DNA of 64,000 nt from Pedobacter cryoconitis (lineage in GTDB: Bacteria; Bacteroidota; Bacteroidia; Sphingobacteriales; Sphingobacteriaceae): contig NZ_JACHCG010000001.1 in the NCBI RefSeq assembly GCF_014200595.1, positions 2,976,001 through 3,040,000 on the forward strand, in the 5' to 3' direction. Position 1 is the stretch's first letter; each line of letters begins with the position of its first letter. Both the position numbers and the translations under genes were made by a program. Positions 27,586 to 36,045 of this stretch are shown here, one piece after another. A model generated the notes under the pieces. That model searched no databases. It saw only the letters and a list, made by a program, of their open reading frames with translations, and had not been told where the DNA came from.

Positions 27586-28524
27586 TTAAGCTTTAGCTAA
27601 AAGACGTTCGTAAAACATGCGGCTTATTTTCTCCTGTCTGTTCACCATATAAATTAAGATGGAATTTAAAACAACCAGGTCGAATACAAAATAAATCCAG
27701 GTTTCGTCCAGAAATAACCATAGAAACAAAAAGATTACCCGGGTATTAAACTGGATAATATTTGTATACTTCATCAATGGTTTATTCAACGTACGAAACT
27801 CAGTGACTAACTCTGAAGGTAATTCAGTTGCATATTTTTTCTTAACCAGCGCCAGAAATTTCTGAAGGTAAGGTGAACATCTTTCCTGCAACTGCGTATA
27901 ATTGATGTATCCCTTAGCGACTATCCGCAAAAACAGATTGGTTTGTTTTGCATCTCTGTCGTATTCTCTTTGTAAATCGGCTGTATTATCCAGCTCACTG
28001 CCGGAAACACCTTTAATAAAGAATAAATGAACATTGCGGTAATAATCTGCCATAGCCGACTGGAATACATGAGAAACCCCGGCTCCAACGCCTAATACCC
28101 AGATCCATGCAGGCCAGCCTTCATTCTGAAGACGTAAACAGATGGCAATATGTATGGAAGCAAACCAAAAATCTCCGGCAAAACCATCCAGAATCCTTCC
28201 TAAACGGCTTTTGTTATTAGTAATCCTGGCCAGTTGTCCATCTGCACTATCCAGAGAATTGGCAAATATTAACAAACCCATTCCGATTACATTCAGCCAT
28301 AAATCTGGAAAATAGAACATAATCCCCGCTCCTACACCAAAGAAAATACTGACGATCGTAACCGTATTCGGGGTGATATTCAATTTAGCACAAAAAAGAG
28401 CAATCTGATAGCCAATAGGACGGTAAAAGTATATATCTATTTTTTCTTCTGTATCATTTGATTTCAGTGTATTCTCAAATGATACTTTTGACTGTTCTTC
28501 AGTCAGGTTAAATTCTTTCATCAA
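27586..28524 (-). CDS. CDP-alcohol phosphatidyltransferase family protein
   Basis: 312 residues with the complete catalytic signature D-x2-DG-x2-AR-x8-9-G-x3-D-x3-D, seen as SADGQLARITNN followed by GRILDGFAGD (about residues 93-125). Several transmembrane segments surround it. An N-terminal soluble part of about 40 residues and a C-terminal insert are longer than in small family members such as PgsA. It joins a CDP-activated group and an alcohol to make a phosphodiester lipid. The neighbouring nucleotidyltransferase may supply the CDP-activated headgroup. The start overlaps the ATP-grasp-like gene by 17 bp. Confidence 0.88.
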   Translation of the reverse strand: MMKEFNLTEEQSKVSFENTLKSNDTEEKIDIYFYRPIGYQIALFCAKLNITPNTVTIVSIFFGVGAGIMFYFPDLWLNVIGMGLLIFANSLDSADGQLARITNNKSRLGRILDGFAGDFWFASIHIAICLRLQNEGWPAWIWVLGVGAGVSHVFQSAMADYYRNVHLFFIKGVSGSELDNTADLQREYDRDAKQTNLFLRIVAKGYINYTQLQERCSPYLQKFLALVKKKYATELPSELVTEFRTLNKPLMKYTNIIQFNTRVIFLFLWLFLDETWIYFVFDLVVLNSILIYMVNRQEKISRMFYERLLAKA

Positions 28525-29380
28525 CTTTTAATGTAAAATTTTCTATCAGACATTGTGCGATATAAGGTGCAGCCTGGGCCCTGCAAGGTGCAAAACTTGG
28601 CCAGTCATTAAAATCAATGATACGGAATGTTCCGTCCTTGCTCACAATGGCGTCACCACCATAAACAAATATATTCAAGGCTTCAGCAGCAGTATTGGCT
28701 ACATTTTTTAATAGCTCCTGATCAAATGGATAATGGAAAGTTTTTCCGTTTGTTTGTTCATACTCCGCATATTTATGGTGATTATGATCATAAGGATAAA
28801 ACAGGTAGAAAAACTCACTCCCTCTTATCCCATAAAACTTAACCAGATCACCCAATAAATTCTGAGAAATCAGTGCATTAGGTATTCCCCTGAGGCTAAA
28901 CTCTTTTAAAATATATCTTCCCTGCTCTTCAGATTCAACATAAGTTACGTCCTCTTTGTGAATGGCATGAAAATCACCTCTTTTAATCCAGAATCCATCA
29001 CCGGGTAAATCCTGAAACAAATCTTCAGCAGGTGCGTCAGTTGTGGTAATTTTACTTTTAGGGTAAGGAACATTTGCCTTAATCAAGGCATTTGTCATAT
29101 TGTTTCTAAAACAATTCTCAATACCGAATCCGGAATTTATAATAGTTTTTCCTAATCTTTCCAGTACTTGCAGTTTTAAGATTACATCTTTTTCCCTGGC
29201 CATTGTAAAAATGAATTCTTCATTCACCTCAGACATGGTTAGAAATTCATTTTCAGTGCATACTGTAACCTGGTGACCCAGTTTTTCCAGTTCTGAAATA
29301 GTAAGGTTAAAAATTGCCTCGTCGTTACCTATATGGTTAGGAGAAAATATGCTCCCTCTTTTAACCCCAAGCAGGGTCAT
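28508..29380 (-). CDS. ATP-grasp-like protein in lipid-headgroup cluster
   Basis: 290 residues from the ATG at 29380; a GTG at 29401 is directly against the upstream stop and is less likely. The layout suggests the ATP-grasp fold: a Rossmann-like first part (LLGVKRGSIFSPN, ISELEKLGHQVTVC), a central lid region (FWIKRGDFHAIHKEDV), and a C-terminal acidic metal site (GGDAIVSKDGTFRIIDFNDWPSFAPCR), where D, D and N could hold magnesium. Enzymes of this fold form amide, peptide or similar bonds using ATP. I know no characterised member with this sequence. Its place between a nucleotidyltransferase and a CDP-alcohol transferase suggests addition of an amino acid or similar group to the headgroup; that is inference. 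Confidence 0.6.
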   Translation of the reverse strand: MTLLGVKRGSIFSPNHIGNDEAIFNLTISELEKLGHQVTVCTENEFLTMSEVNEEFIFTMAREKDVILKLQVLERLGKTIINSGFGIENCFRNNMTNALIKANVPYPKSKITTTDAPAEDLFQDLPGDGFWIKRGDFHAIHKEDVTYVESEEQGRYILKEFSLRGIPNALISQNLLGDLVKFYGIRGSEFFYLFYPYDHNHHKYAEYEQTNGKTFHYPFDQELLKNVANTAAEALNIFVYGGDAIVSKDGTFRIIDFNDWPSFAPCRAQAAPYIAQCLIENFTLKVDERI

Positions 29381-29401
29381 TTTATTTATGTTCCCGTCCA
29401 C

Positions 29402-30112
29402 TTATCTTTCTGCCCCGCTTAAAAAGTGTTCAGCTTTTTCAATATCTGAAACATGATCAACATCCATAATTTTATTAAAACTATGCGCTCTTACCACTAG
29501 GTTATTTTGTATTAAAAGTCTCTGAAAATTTCTCATCCGGTGCAGTCCGCTATTAATTGCTACAGGAACCAGTTCAAGTGCTTTTTTACGCAGGCAGTAG
29601 ATCCCGCCAGAAACAAATGATTTTTCCTGAGTTGCATGGTCAGTAATTTGTTTGATTACATTGTTACTATCAAAATTGATATACAATGGACTCTCGTCAT
29701 CAATGAATGACGTAACTGCTAACAGTCCATCATCGTTTTTGTTTGCTTTAAAATCTTCAATATAACGCTGAAACTCTTCTTTTTCAAAAACTGAATCAGT
29801 TGTAGTCAGGCATAATTCCTCTATATCCTTAAATTCTTCTAACAATTCATGGAAACTATGTAAAGAGCTGTCCGTACTTTTTGTAATGATTTTAAGCGGC
29901 ACCGCCGATTTGTAATTCTTTAGATATTCTCCCAGTTCAGAAGAATTTTCATTAATTATAATATAGATTACTTCCGCGTCGTTATTAATGAAAATTCTCA
30001 TCAACCGGTCAATCAGCATTTCTCCATTGATTCTAACCATAGGCTTTAGACCTACGTAGCCCTCATTGGAAAGGCGGGAACCCTCTCCCGCAGCGATTAT
30101 TGCATATAACAT
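29402..30112 (-). CDS. Nucleotidyltransferase (NTP_transf family)
   Basis: 236 residues. The N-terminus AIIAAGEGSRLSNEG with a later KPMVRINGEMLIDRLM is the nucleotide-binding loop of sugar-phosphate nucleotidyltransferases. LCLTTTDSVF is the metal-binding Asp region. It makes a CDP-, UDP- or GDP-activated alcohol or sugar from NTP. It is first in a tight minus-strand cluster with an ATP-grasp-like protein, a CDP-alcohol phosphatidyltransferase and a flippase-like protein, so a CTP-dependent activation of a lipid headgroup is likely. The 222 bp upstream (30113-30334) is AT-rich with a near-consensus TACTTTTTG element but nothing firm. Confidence 0.85.
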   Translation of the reverse strand: MLYAIIAAGEGSRLSNEGYVGLKPMVRINGEMLIDRLMRIFINNDAEVIYIIINENSSELGEYLKNYKSAVPLKIITKSTDSSLHSFHELLEEFKDIEELCLTTTDSVFEKEEFQRYIEDFKANKNDDGLLAVTSFIDDESPLYINFDSNNVIKQITDHATQEKSFVSGGIYCLRKKALELVPVAINSGLHRMRNFQRLLIQNNLVVRAHSFNKIMDVDHVSDIEKAEHFLSGAER

Positions 30113-30334
30113 AAAACTTATCGTATTTTTTATTTCATCAAATTAAGACGCAAAAAGTAAATTTAACTGAAAAAATCCAAATATTAAGAATTCCTCATTT
30201 ACTATGCATGCAATTCAAAAACAGCGCTTTAAATAAAATTTTAGACGCTTAAATTTAAATTAATAGACGAAATTAGTAAAATAGTCAGGATTATAGCGTG
30301 TTAAGAAAATATTATGGCAATAATAAGACAGATT

Positions 30335-31240
30335 TTAATTGATTTTTTTGAACCACGGACCAAGCGGCCCTGTAGTTGCTGCCTGCTGCCCAACTTCTCC
30401 CCAGGCACCAGCATAATCCTTCCAGGGCTGACTTTCCAGACTGGAAACTTTACCGGTAATCAACCATTCATACCCACCAGCCGAAGCATCATCTGAATTA
30501 AGAATATGATACTTTCCCGGATGATTATATAAGGCATGCGTTCCTTTTGCACTATAAACAGATAAGGTCTGAACCCCATCAGCTATACTGATTTCAAGTG
30601 CATTTTTATCATAATATTTGTCATCACCATGCGCACTCAGCCAGGCACCTTCAATAGTATCGTTTAAGATATTCAGTGTAACACTTTCCCAATCTCCCTG
30701 ATGAGAAAAACTCAGCCCGGAAACATTAGAATAATTATAACCGTAGAACAACCAGTATTGCAATTTTACATTGTCTGGCGTATACAGGAAAGAAGAAACC
30801 CTGGTATTGGGATCGTGATCTCCCTGCAAGTTATCATCCGGTTCAAGGAAAACATTATAATCCCCCTTATGATCATCCTTCGGCCTTCTGTTCCTGCCAC
30901 TGCTTTCAAGTCCATATCCATTGATCACATTTACGGGAATATCATAATACTCACTATTATGAGAATTATTTCTGACAAATTTATTGGAGTTCTTATTATA
31001 TCCCTCATCCGAACCAGATCTTTCATGTCTGAAACGCGATTTTTTAATAAAATCTACAGGCTCCATTGGAAAATAGTCTTCTGAAGGATGTAATCTGACT
31101 ACTACCTTAAATTTTGAAAAATCAACTGCATTTACTGCAACATCAGCAGAAGATGGGGACTTTAAAGCGTTGGAGGGCTCCAAAATCTTTTTGCACCCGC
31201 AGGCCAGTAAACACAAGGCTATTAAAATATTTATTTTCAT
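30335..31240 (-). CDS. Vps62-like lipoprotein
   Basis: 301 residues from the ATG at 31240, chosen because the lipoprotein signal (ALCLLACGCKK) starts there. The C-terminal two thirds carry the pattern of Vps62/DUF946-like proteins: LQYWLFYGYNY, HQGDWESVTL, WLSAHGDDKYYD, VYSAKGTHALY, GGYEWLITG, GAWGEVGQ and GPLGPW. Such domains occur in fungal, plant and some bacterial secreted proteins; the biochemical role is not established. It should sit in the outer or inner membrane, facing the periplasm or surface. It stands alone; a pair of 28-bp direct repeats lies upstream. Confidence 0.75.
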   Translation of the reverse strand: MKINILIALCLLACGCKKILEPSNALKSPSSADVAVNAVDFSKFKVVVRLHPSEDYFPMEPVDFIKKSRFRHERSGSDEGYNKNSNKFVRNNSHNSEYYDIPVNVINGYGLESSGRNRRPKDDHKGDYNVFLEPDDNLQGDHDPNTRVSSFLYTPDNVKLQYWLFYGYNYSNVSGLSFSHQGDWESVTLNILNDTIEGAWLSAHGDDKYYDKNALEISIADGVQTLSVYSAKGTHALYNHPGKYHILNSDDASAGGYEWLITGKVSSLESQPWKDYAGAWGEVGQQAATTGPLGPWFKKIN

Positions 31241-31278
31241 TTGTATATAATTGTTTTTTTTGAAGTACATATGTTTTT

Positions 31279-31334
31279 ATCGGTACTCAAGAGCACTACG
31301 TGGTTTATCGGGACCCAAGAGCACTGCGTGGTTT
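31279..31334. repeat. Two tandem 28-bp direct repeats
   Basis: Two adjacent 28-bp copies (31279-31306 and 31307-31334) share the core AAGAGCACT-CGTGGTTT and differ at only three positions. They lie 39 bp upstream of the Vps62-like start codon and downstream of the crystallin-like gene. They may be operator sites or a remnant of a dispersed repeat. Confidence 0.8.
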
Positions 31335-31399
31335 AACAGGAATGAAGCTATTCCGGGTTTTAGTCAAATTCAGTTATTATAACGAACAGACATTAAAAA

Positions 31400-31435
31400 A
31401 AAATGGTTTTCCAGCTATAATTGGAAAACCATTTT
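31400..31435. terminator. Intrinsic terminator
   Basis: A 14-bp stem (AAAATGGTTTTCCA with its complement, arms 31400-31413 and 31422-31435), an 8-nt loop, and A/T runs on both sides. It ends the crystallin-like gene at 31465 on the minus strand. Confidence 0.8.
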
Positions 31436-31464
31436 CAAAATATCCCTGAAATCAATCCCTGATG

Positions 31465-31962
31465 TTATTGGATACGGATAGCTGAAACTTTTCCATCCAA
31501 ACCATTTTTACGAACGTAAGTAACTTTCACATTACTATCTTCATAATTTTTCTCAAAAGTATCCAGATAATAACCAGTCACAGTAGTTTTAAATTGAATC
31601 ACAGTATAATCATCATTCGTTTTTCCATCAGGACTATCAAAAACAGTAATAGTTCTTCCCGCAGTACCAGAAACTTTTCCAGATCTCGCTCTGTCATTTA
31701 TTGACGTAAATGAAGCAGTAGGATGAAGCAGAAAATTCTTGAGATTAGCAGTACCGCCAAGCGCTATTGAATAATAAGGATTATTTGCATTGGCCGGTTG
31801 AGTTGCCGCAATTGAGCCAAATACCCCGCATGGATGAGAAATATCACCAAAATTGTTTTCATACAACTGGATTTCAGCGAATGCCTGCGCATTTGCAGCT
31901 TTACTAAATAGAGTACCACCAACCACAGCAACAGCAACGAATAATAATTTTTTAATTTTCAT
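31465..31962 (-). CDS. Small secreted beta/gamma-crystallin-like protein (paralogue 1)
   Basis: 165 residues with a signal peptide ending near ANAQ. The sequence shows weak beta/gamma-crystallin hallmarks: IQLYENNFGD at the start of the mature protein, SINDRARSGKV (compare the calcium-binding N/D-N/D-x-x-S/T-S of the fold), and ITVFDSPDG followed by NDDYTVIQF. A 165-residue paralogue lies at 32170. Both are secreted and AT-rich like their neighbours. The fold assignment is tentative. An alternative is an uncharacterised beta-sandwich protein. It has its own terminator. Confidence 0.6.
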   Translation of the reverse strand: MKIKKLLFVAVAVVGGTLFSKAANAQAFAEIQLYENNFGDISHPCGVFGSIAATQPANANNPYYSIALGGTANLKNFLLHPTASFTSINDRARSGKVSGTAGRTITVFDSPDGKTNDDYTVIQFKTTVTGYYLDTFEKNYEDSNVKVTYVRKNGLDGKVSAIRIQ

Positions 31963-32169
31963 TTCTCTTTTTATTAGTAATTAAATTATGAATAATAAAA
32001 CATACGTTTTAAGTAATTTAAAATTACATTAAATACTTTAAAACAACAATTAATTATAAAAAATAATAAAAATATATTATCATCAGCTAAAAAAAGATCT
32101 TTAAAACAATAAAAACACGCATAAGTAATCAAAAATTAACATCAGGCAATTTCGTTCCGTACGCTTATT

Positions 32170-32667
32170 TTATTGCGTAATAATCAATGAAGACACTTTT
32201 CCGTCCAGTCCATTTTTACGATAATAAGTAACCTTTAAATTATCGTCTTCATAATTGTTCTCAAATGAGGAAATATACACGCCATTAGCTGCTGTTTTAA
32301 CACGAATAACTGTGTAATCATCATTTGTTTTAGCATCAGGACTATCATAAACTGTAAATGTAACAGGGCCATCTGAATAAATTTTGGCAGATCTCGCTCT
32401 GTCATTTAGTGAAGATGAATTAGTTACAAATTCGTAAACCTTGTATTTCTTCAAATTAGCATGAAATCCGATGCCTGCATTGTAATAAGAGTTTTTATCT
32501 TTTTTAACAGTCGGTCCACTACCAAAAGTTCCACTCACATAAAGATTACCAGTGGTTTCATGATTTTCCTCATAAAGTACTATACTATAATTACCCTGAG
32601 CTTTAGCTGAACGGCTAAAAAGTGTTACGCAAACAAATGCAACAAAAATAAATAAGATTTTTTTCAT
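32170..32667 (-). CDS. Small secreted beta/gamma-crystallin-like protein (paralogue 2)
   Basis: 165 residues from the ATG at 32667. The longer frame to 32724 precedes the signal peptide and is rejected. The mature protein opens with NYSIVLYEENHE and shares SSLNDRARSAKI, TVYDSPDAKTNDDYTVIRVK, FENNYEDDNLKVTYYRKNGLDGKVS with paralogue 1 at 31465, so a local duplication is clear. The N-terminal half has diverged more than the C-terminal half. Function unknown; probably extracytoplasmic and perhaps calcium-binding through the LNDRARS segment. Confidence 0.6.
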   Translation of the reverse strand: MKKILFIFVAFVCVTLFSRSAKAQGNYSIVLYEENHETTGNLYVSGTFGSGPTVKKDKNSYYNAGIGFHANLKKYKVYEFVTNSSSLNDRARSAKIYSDGPVTFTVYDSPDAKTNDDYTVIRVKTAANGVYISSFENNYEDDNLKVTYYRKNGLDGKVSSLIITQ

Positions 32668-32774
32668 GTGATATAATTTTATTTTAAAATAATTATTAAA
32701 CTTACAGAACACCCGTAAATACACTATAAGATTACAAAATAATAACCTATAATCAAATTAAAAAACTTTTAAGA

Positions 32775-35174
32775 TTACTTTTTAGCAAAGTTACTCAGGT
32801 TATAATGAAGTGAAAATATAAAATAGCGGGTAATCATTACAGATTTCTCATCAATAATAGAGTTGCCGGCAAACGATCTTACAGCATTGTTATTTTGATT
32901 CAGTAAATCAGAGATTTGCAGCCCAATCGTCCCCTGGTTATTGTGGAACAACTTTCTTTCTAAACCCAGGTTAATGAGCAGTGGATTTCCAGGACTAATA
33001 TCCGTATATCCGGCATTAACTCTTTTCAAAGCATTAACATTTGCCTTATACTGCTTAAAGAAAGATGCCTCACCCGACAGATTAAACTGCATTGTCCGGA
33101 CATTCAGATTTTGACCGGCGAACAGAGCGAATTGATTGGAAGTATTAGAGAATGCAGCACCTGCCTGTACACTAAATTGCTTCGCATCTATATTACCACT
33201 CACCGACTGGGTAATGGTCAGTATCTTATTGCTGTTAAGCTGCCCCTGTGCAAGCGTAACTAAATTACTATAATTCAGCTGCCCGTTGACTCCTATCCGT
33301 GCAGGTAAACCTGCTAATTTCAACGGGATAGTATAGGAATAATTTGGTGTCACAGAATAAGATCCATTTAAATTGACATAACTGGTTTGTTGTTTGGTTA
33401 TACCAGCAGGATCTGTAGCAATAGTTTTGTTTAAACTAATCATATTCCGCCTGATCGTATAACTTACTGCCATCAAAAAAGAACGGTTATTTTTAAACTG
33501 ACTTCTAAAAACCAGTTCATTGGTATGCTCAAATGAAGGCTTTAAAGCTGGATTACCAACAATTCTGTTCTGAATGTCCGTATCATCTGTATTGAGTTGC
33601 AATTGCATTATAGCAGGAGATGTCCCCTGCCCTGTGTAGGTATATTTAATCGAGTTTCTACTATTAAATAAGTAATTAAAACTAGCTGTAGGGTAAACCT
33701 GGTTAAATTTAGCAGACAGGCGCTTTTCTATTTTTTCCTGTTGATTTTCCAGCAGGTTACGGTTTAAATTTATACCCGCAACAAAGTCCATTTTGTTGCC
33801 CGTATAATTATAGCTCAAGCTATAATTCTGAATATTTCTTTTGACCATACTGTGATTACTCAGCGAGTCCAGGCTGACCATCGTTTGATCAGCATCAATT
33901 TTTCCGGTTTTAAAATCTGCATTCAGGTTTGACCATTCATTTGAAAAATTAAACTGTAAGCTGCTGCGCTCAGTTAAAGGTTCCCTAAAATCCAGACTTA
34001 ACGTTCCTTTTTTCTCGACTGAGTTTTCATTAATTAATAAATTAACTACAGAATCTCTGCCTGCATCGCCAGGAAAAAGATAATCCCTTATTGTATTTAA
34101 TACTTGATTTGCTTGTTTATCCTGATTCCTTTGTACCGATCCCTGTAAAGACAATGACCTGCCCTCCTTTTTAAAACGATGGTCAATAGAAAAATCAGCC
34201 TGGTAAGCCCTGGAATTATGAGCAGACCTGGCATCAGCACTCAGATCCTGATTAATTATCCCGGTCTGATGACTCACTTTATCTGTATTCAAATGCGAAT
34301 CAGAAAAAGACAATGACGGAGAGATCCGTATTTCCGTTGCTTCGCCGGGACTATAAATTAAGGAAGAATTTATCAGCTGCTGCGCTGCTTTGTTTCCAGT
34401 TTTATCAATACTGGAATTAAGGACCTCACCCAATGGAGTAATGGTTTTTATAAATGAGCTGTTACTGGAATTATTACCTCTTTGATCAAATCTGTAATTT
34501 GAAGTAATTTTAATTTTATCACTGATTTTATCATTATAAACCGTACTAAAATTACTTGAATTATCTACGCCAAGCGTATTTTTTGCATAACTTAAATTGG
34601 TATTAAAGGAAATCTGTTTCTCATCCAGCCAGTAATTCCCGGCCACATCCAGTCCGGCCTTTGAATTATTACCTGCATTTATTCCTGCACCTGCGAACTT
34701 ACCGCTGTTAATACCGTTTTTAGTTACAATATTGATCATCTTCTGCGGATTCTTCGTTTTGATCCCGGTAAAAACAGCATGATCACCATAATCATCAATT
34801 ATCTGGATCTTGGCGACTATCCCAACTGGAAGCCTACGGATAAACTCCTTCACATTTCCGGTAAAAAAGTCCTTACCATTCACCCTTAATTTATAGACTT
34901 CTTTATTTTCATGTTTTAAACTACCATCCTGTTCGATTTCCATGCCAGGCATACGTTTGAGTAATTCCTCTACCATTAAGCTGGAATCCACTCCATAAAA
35001 CGCCGCGTCATATTCAACCGTATCTTTTTTGATGACTACAGGCTGCCGTTTACGGACAATATTGACTTCCTTTAAATTGACACCACTTGAATCTGTTTTA
35101 GAAACCTGGGCATTTGACCTGACCGTTAACAGCAGCAAAAAAAGCAGGAGTAGCGAAAAACACCATTTCAACAT
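32775..35174 (-). CDS. TonB-dependent-receptor-like outer-membrane beta-barrel protein
   Basis: 799 residues. A signal peptide (LLLLFLLLLTVRSNAQ) precedes a plug-like domain (about residues 35-150: LKEVNIVRKRQPVVIKKDTV, VEELLKRMPGMEIEQDG, VNGKDFFTG, IQIIDDYGDH). A long barrel ends in YNLSNFAKK. It belongs to the Bacteroidota outer-membrane beta-barrel family often annotated as TonB-dependent receptors, but it lacks the N-terminal CarboxypepD_reg domain of SusC, and no SusD partner is adjacent. Its substrate is unknown. A perfect 21-bp inverted repeat lies 78 bp upstream of its start. Confidence 0.82.
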   Translation of the reverse strand: MLKWCFSLLLLFLLLLTVRSNAQVSKTDSSGVNLKEVNIVRKRQPVVIKKDTVEYDAAFYGVDSSLMVEELLKRMPGMEIEQDGSLKHENKEVYKLRVNGKDFFTGNVKEFIRRLPVGIVAKIQIIDDYGDHAVFTGIKTKNPQKMINIVTKNGINSGKFAGAGINAGNNSKAGLDVAGNYWLDEKQISFNTNLSYAKNTLGVDNSSNFSTVYNDKISDKIKITSNYRFDQRGNNSSNSSFIKTITPLGEVLNSSIDKTGNKAAQQLINSSLIYSPGEATEIRISPSLSFSDSHLNTDKVSHQTGIINQDLSADARSAHNSRAYQADFSIDHRFKKEGRSLSLQGSVQRNQDKQANQVLNTIRDYLFPGDAGRDSVVNLLINENSVEKKGTLSLDFREPLTERSSLQFNFSNEWSNLNADFKTGKIDADQTMVSLDSLSNHSMVKRNIQNYSLSYNYTGNKMDFVAGINLNRNLLENQQEKIEKRLSAKFNQVYPTASFNYLFNSRNSIKYTYTGQGTSPAIMQLQLNTDDTDIQNRIVGNPALKPSFEHTNELVFRSQFKNNRSFLMAVSYTIRRNMISLNKTIATDPAGITKQQTSYVNLNGSYSVTPNYSYTIPLKLAGLPARIGVNGQLNYSNLVTLAQGQLNSNKILTITQSVSGNIDAKQFSVQAGAAFSNTSNQFALFAGQNLNVRTMQFNLSGEASFFKQYKANVNALKRVNAGYTDISPGNPLLINLGLERKLFHNNQGTIGLQISDLLNQNNNAVRSFAGNSIIDEKSVMITRYFIFSLHYNLSNFAKK

Positions 35175-35251
35175 AAACCAAATAGGAATTCAAATAATTA
35201 AAATCCCAATATAACAATACATAAATGAAATTTCTTTTAAAAACCAGATAT

Positions 35252-35298
35252 ATATTTTGCTTTTAGTATCATATTTAATGATACTAAAAGCAAAATAT
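35252..35298. repeat. Perfect 21-bp inverted repeat with 5-nt loop
   Basis: Arms at 35252-35272 and 35278-35298 are exactly complementary (core TTTTAGTATCAT / ATGATACTAAAA) with a 5-nt loop. The repeat lies between the terminator of the fatty-acid hydroxylase gene (35326) and the start of the barrel gene (35174). It could be a second terminator, a strong mRNA hairpin or a regulator site; the sequence alone does not decide. Confidence 0.75.
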
Positions 35299-35325
35299 TA
35301 AATCAAAATAACCTGCTTATACAAA

Positions 35326-35363
35326 AAAAGTCCCGCTGGCAATTTCTTACCAGCGGGACTTTT
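35326..35363 (-). terminator. Intrinsic terminator of the fatty-acid hydroxylase gene
   Basis: The stem AAAAGTCCCGCTGG (35326-35339) pairs with its exact complement (35350-35363), with a 10-nt loop and a T run on the minus strand. It follows the stop of the gene at 35391. Confidence 0.85.
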
Positions 35364-35390
35364 GAAAATCCGGCTTTTAAATCAGCTATA

Positions 35391-36020
35391 CTAGGTATTT
35401 ACTTTTTTATCAAAATCCGAACCTAAAACTTTATCCCACAACGCAGAGCTCACCCCATAACCTTTAGTAGAATCAGAATAATGGTGTAACATATGGTGTT
35501 GTTTCAGTTTCTTCCAGAATGGGTTTTTAAAATTAGCATGGTGTAAAGCATAGTGCGCCATATCATAAACCAGGTACCCAACTAAGAAACCTGCAAAAAA
35601 AGCATTTATAGTCCCCGCAGGTAGCACGTATAAAAATAAGTAGTAGAGTGCCAGCGCCATAGGAATACTGGCAGAAGGAGGCATTACCAGGCGTTTGCTG
35701 TCATTTGGATAATCATGGTGCACACCATGAAAAATAAAATGTATCCGCTTTCCTATTTTAGACTTAGGATAAAAGTGAAAAATATAACGGTGCAGAATAT
35801 ACTCAGCAATAGTCCAGATAAACAGCCCCATAGCCACCCATCCGATAAAGCTGAAAAAATTCATATGTGTTTCAGTAAAAGCAAGCCAGCAGAGATAGCC
35901 GATAACCGGAATATAAACAATAAGGGGCACGTAAAAATGAACTTTTGACAAACTCTCTAAAAATCCGCTTTTGAACATTCTGATAGATTCAGAAGAATTC
36001 GAAATAAAATTTTTCTTCAT
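35391..36020 (-). CDS. Fatty-acid / sterol-desaturase-type hydroxylase
   Basis: 209 residues with about four transmembrane helices and the di-iron histidine clusters of the FA-hydroxylase superfamily: HRYIFH, FHGVHHDYPND, HYALHH and HHMLHH. The arrangement resembles fatty-acid 2-hydroxylases (Scs7/FA2H), which act on the acyl chain of sphingolipids, although the eukaryotic cytochrome b5 domain is absent. A serine palmitoyltransferase locus lies 4.6 kb away, so hydroxylation of ceramide acyl chains is a reasonable guess. It is downstream of DUF4833 and DUF5686 genes on the same strand with gaps of 25-27 bp. Confidence 0.85.
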   Translation of the reverse strand: MKKNFISNSSESIRMFKSGFLESLSKVHFYVPLIVYIPVIGYLCWLAFTETHMNFFSFIGWVAMGLFIWTIAEYILHRYIFHFYPKSKIGKRIHFIFHGVHHDYPNDSKRLVMPPSASIPMALALYYLFLYVLPAGTINAFFAGFLVGYLVYDMAHYALHHANFKNPFWKKLKQHHMLHHYSDSTKGYGVSSALWDKVLGSDFDKKVNT

Positions 36021-36045
36021 GGCAATATAATTAAGGGTACTATTA

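Noticed and set aside
30701..31084. 127-codon plus-strand ORF
   Set aside because: Antisense to the Vps62-like gene; composition is that of a shadow frame.
32775..35174. SusC of a polysaccharide utilisation locus
   Set aside because: There is no N-terminal carboxypeptidase-regulatory domain, no SusD gene and no glycoside hydrolase beside it.
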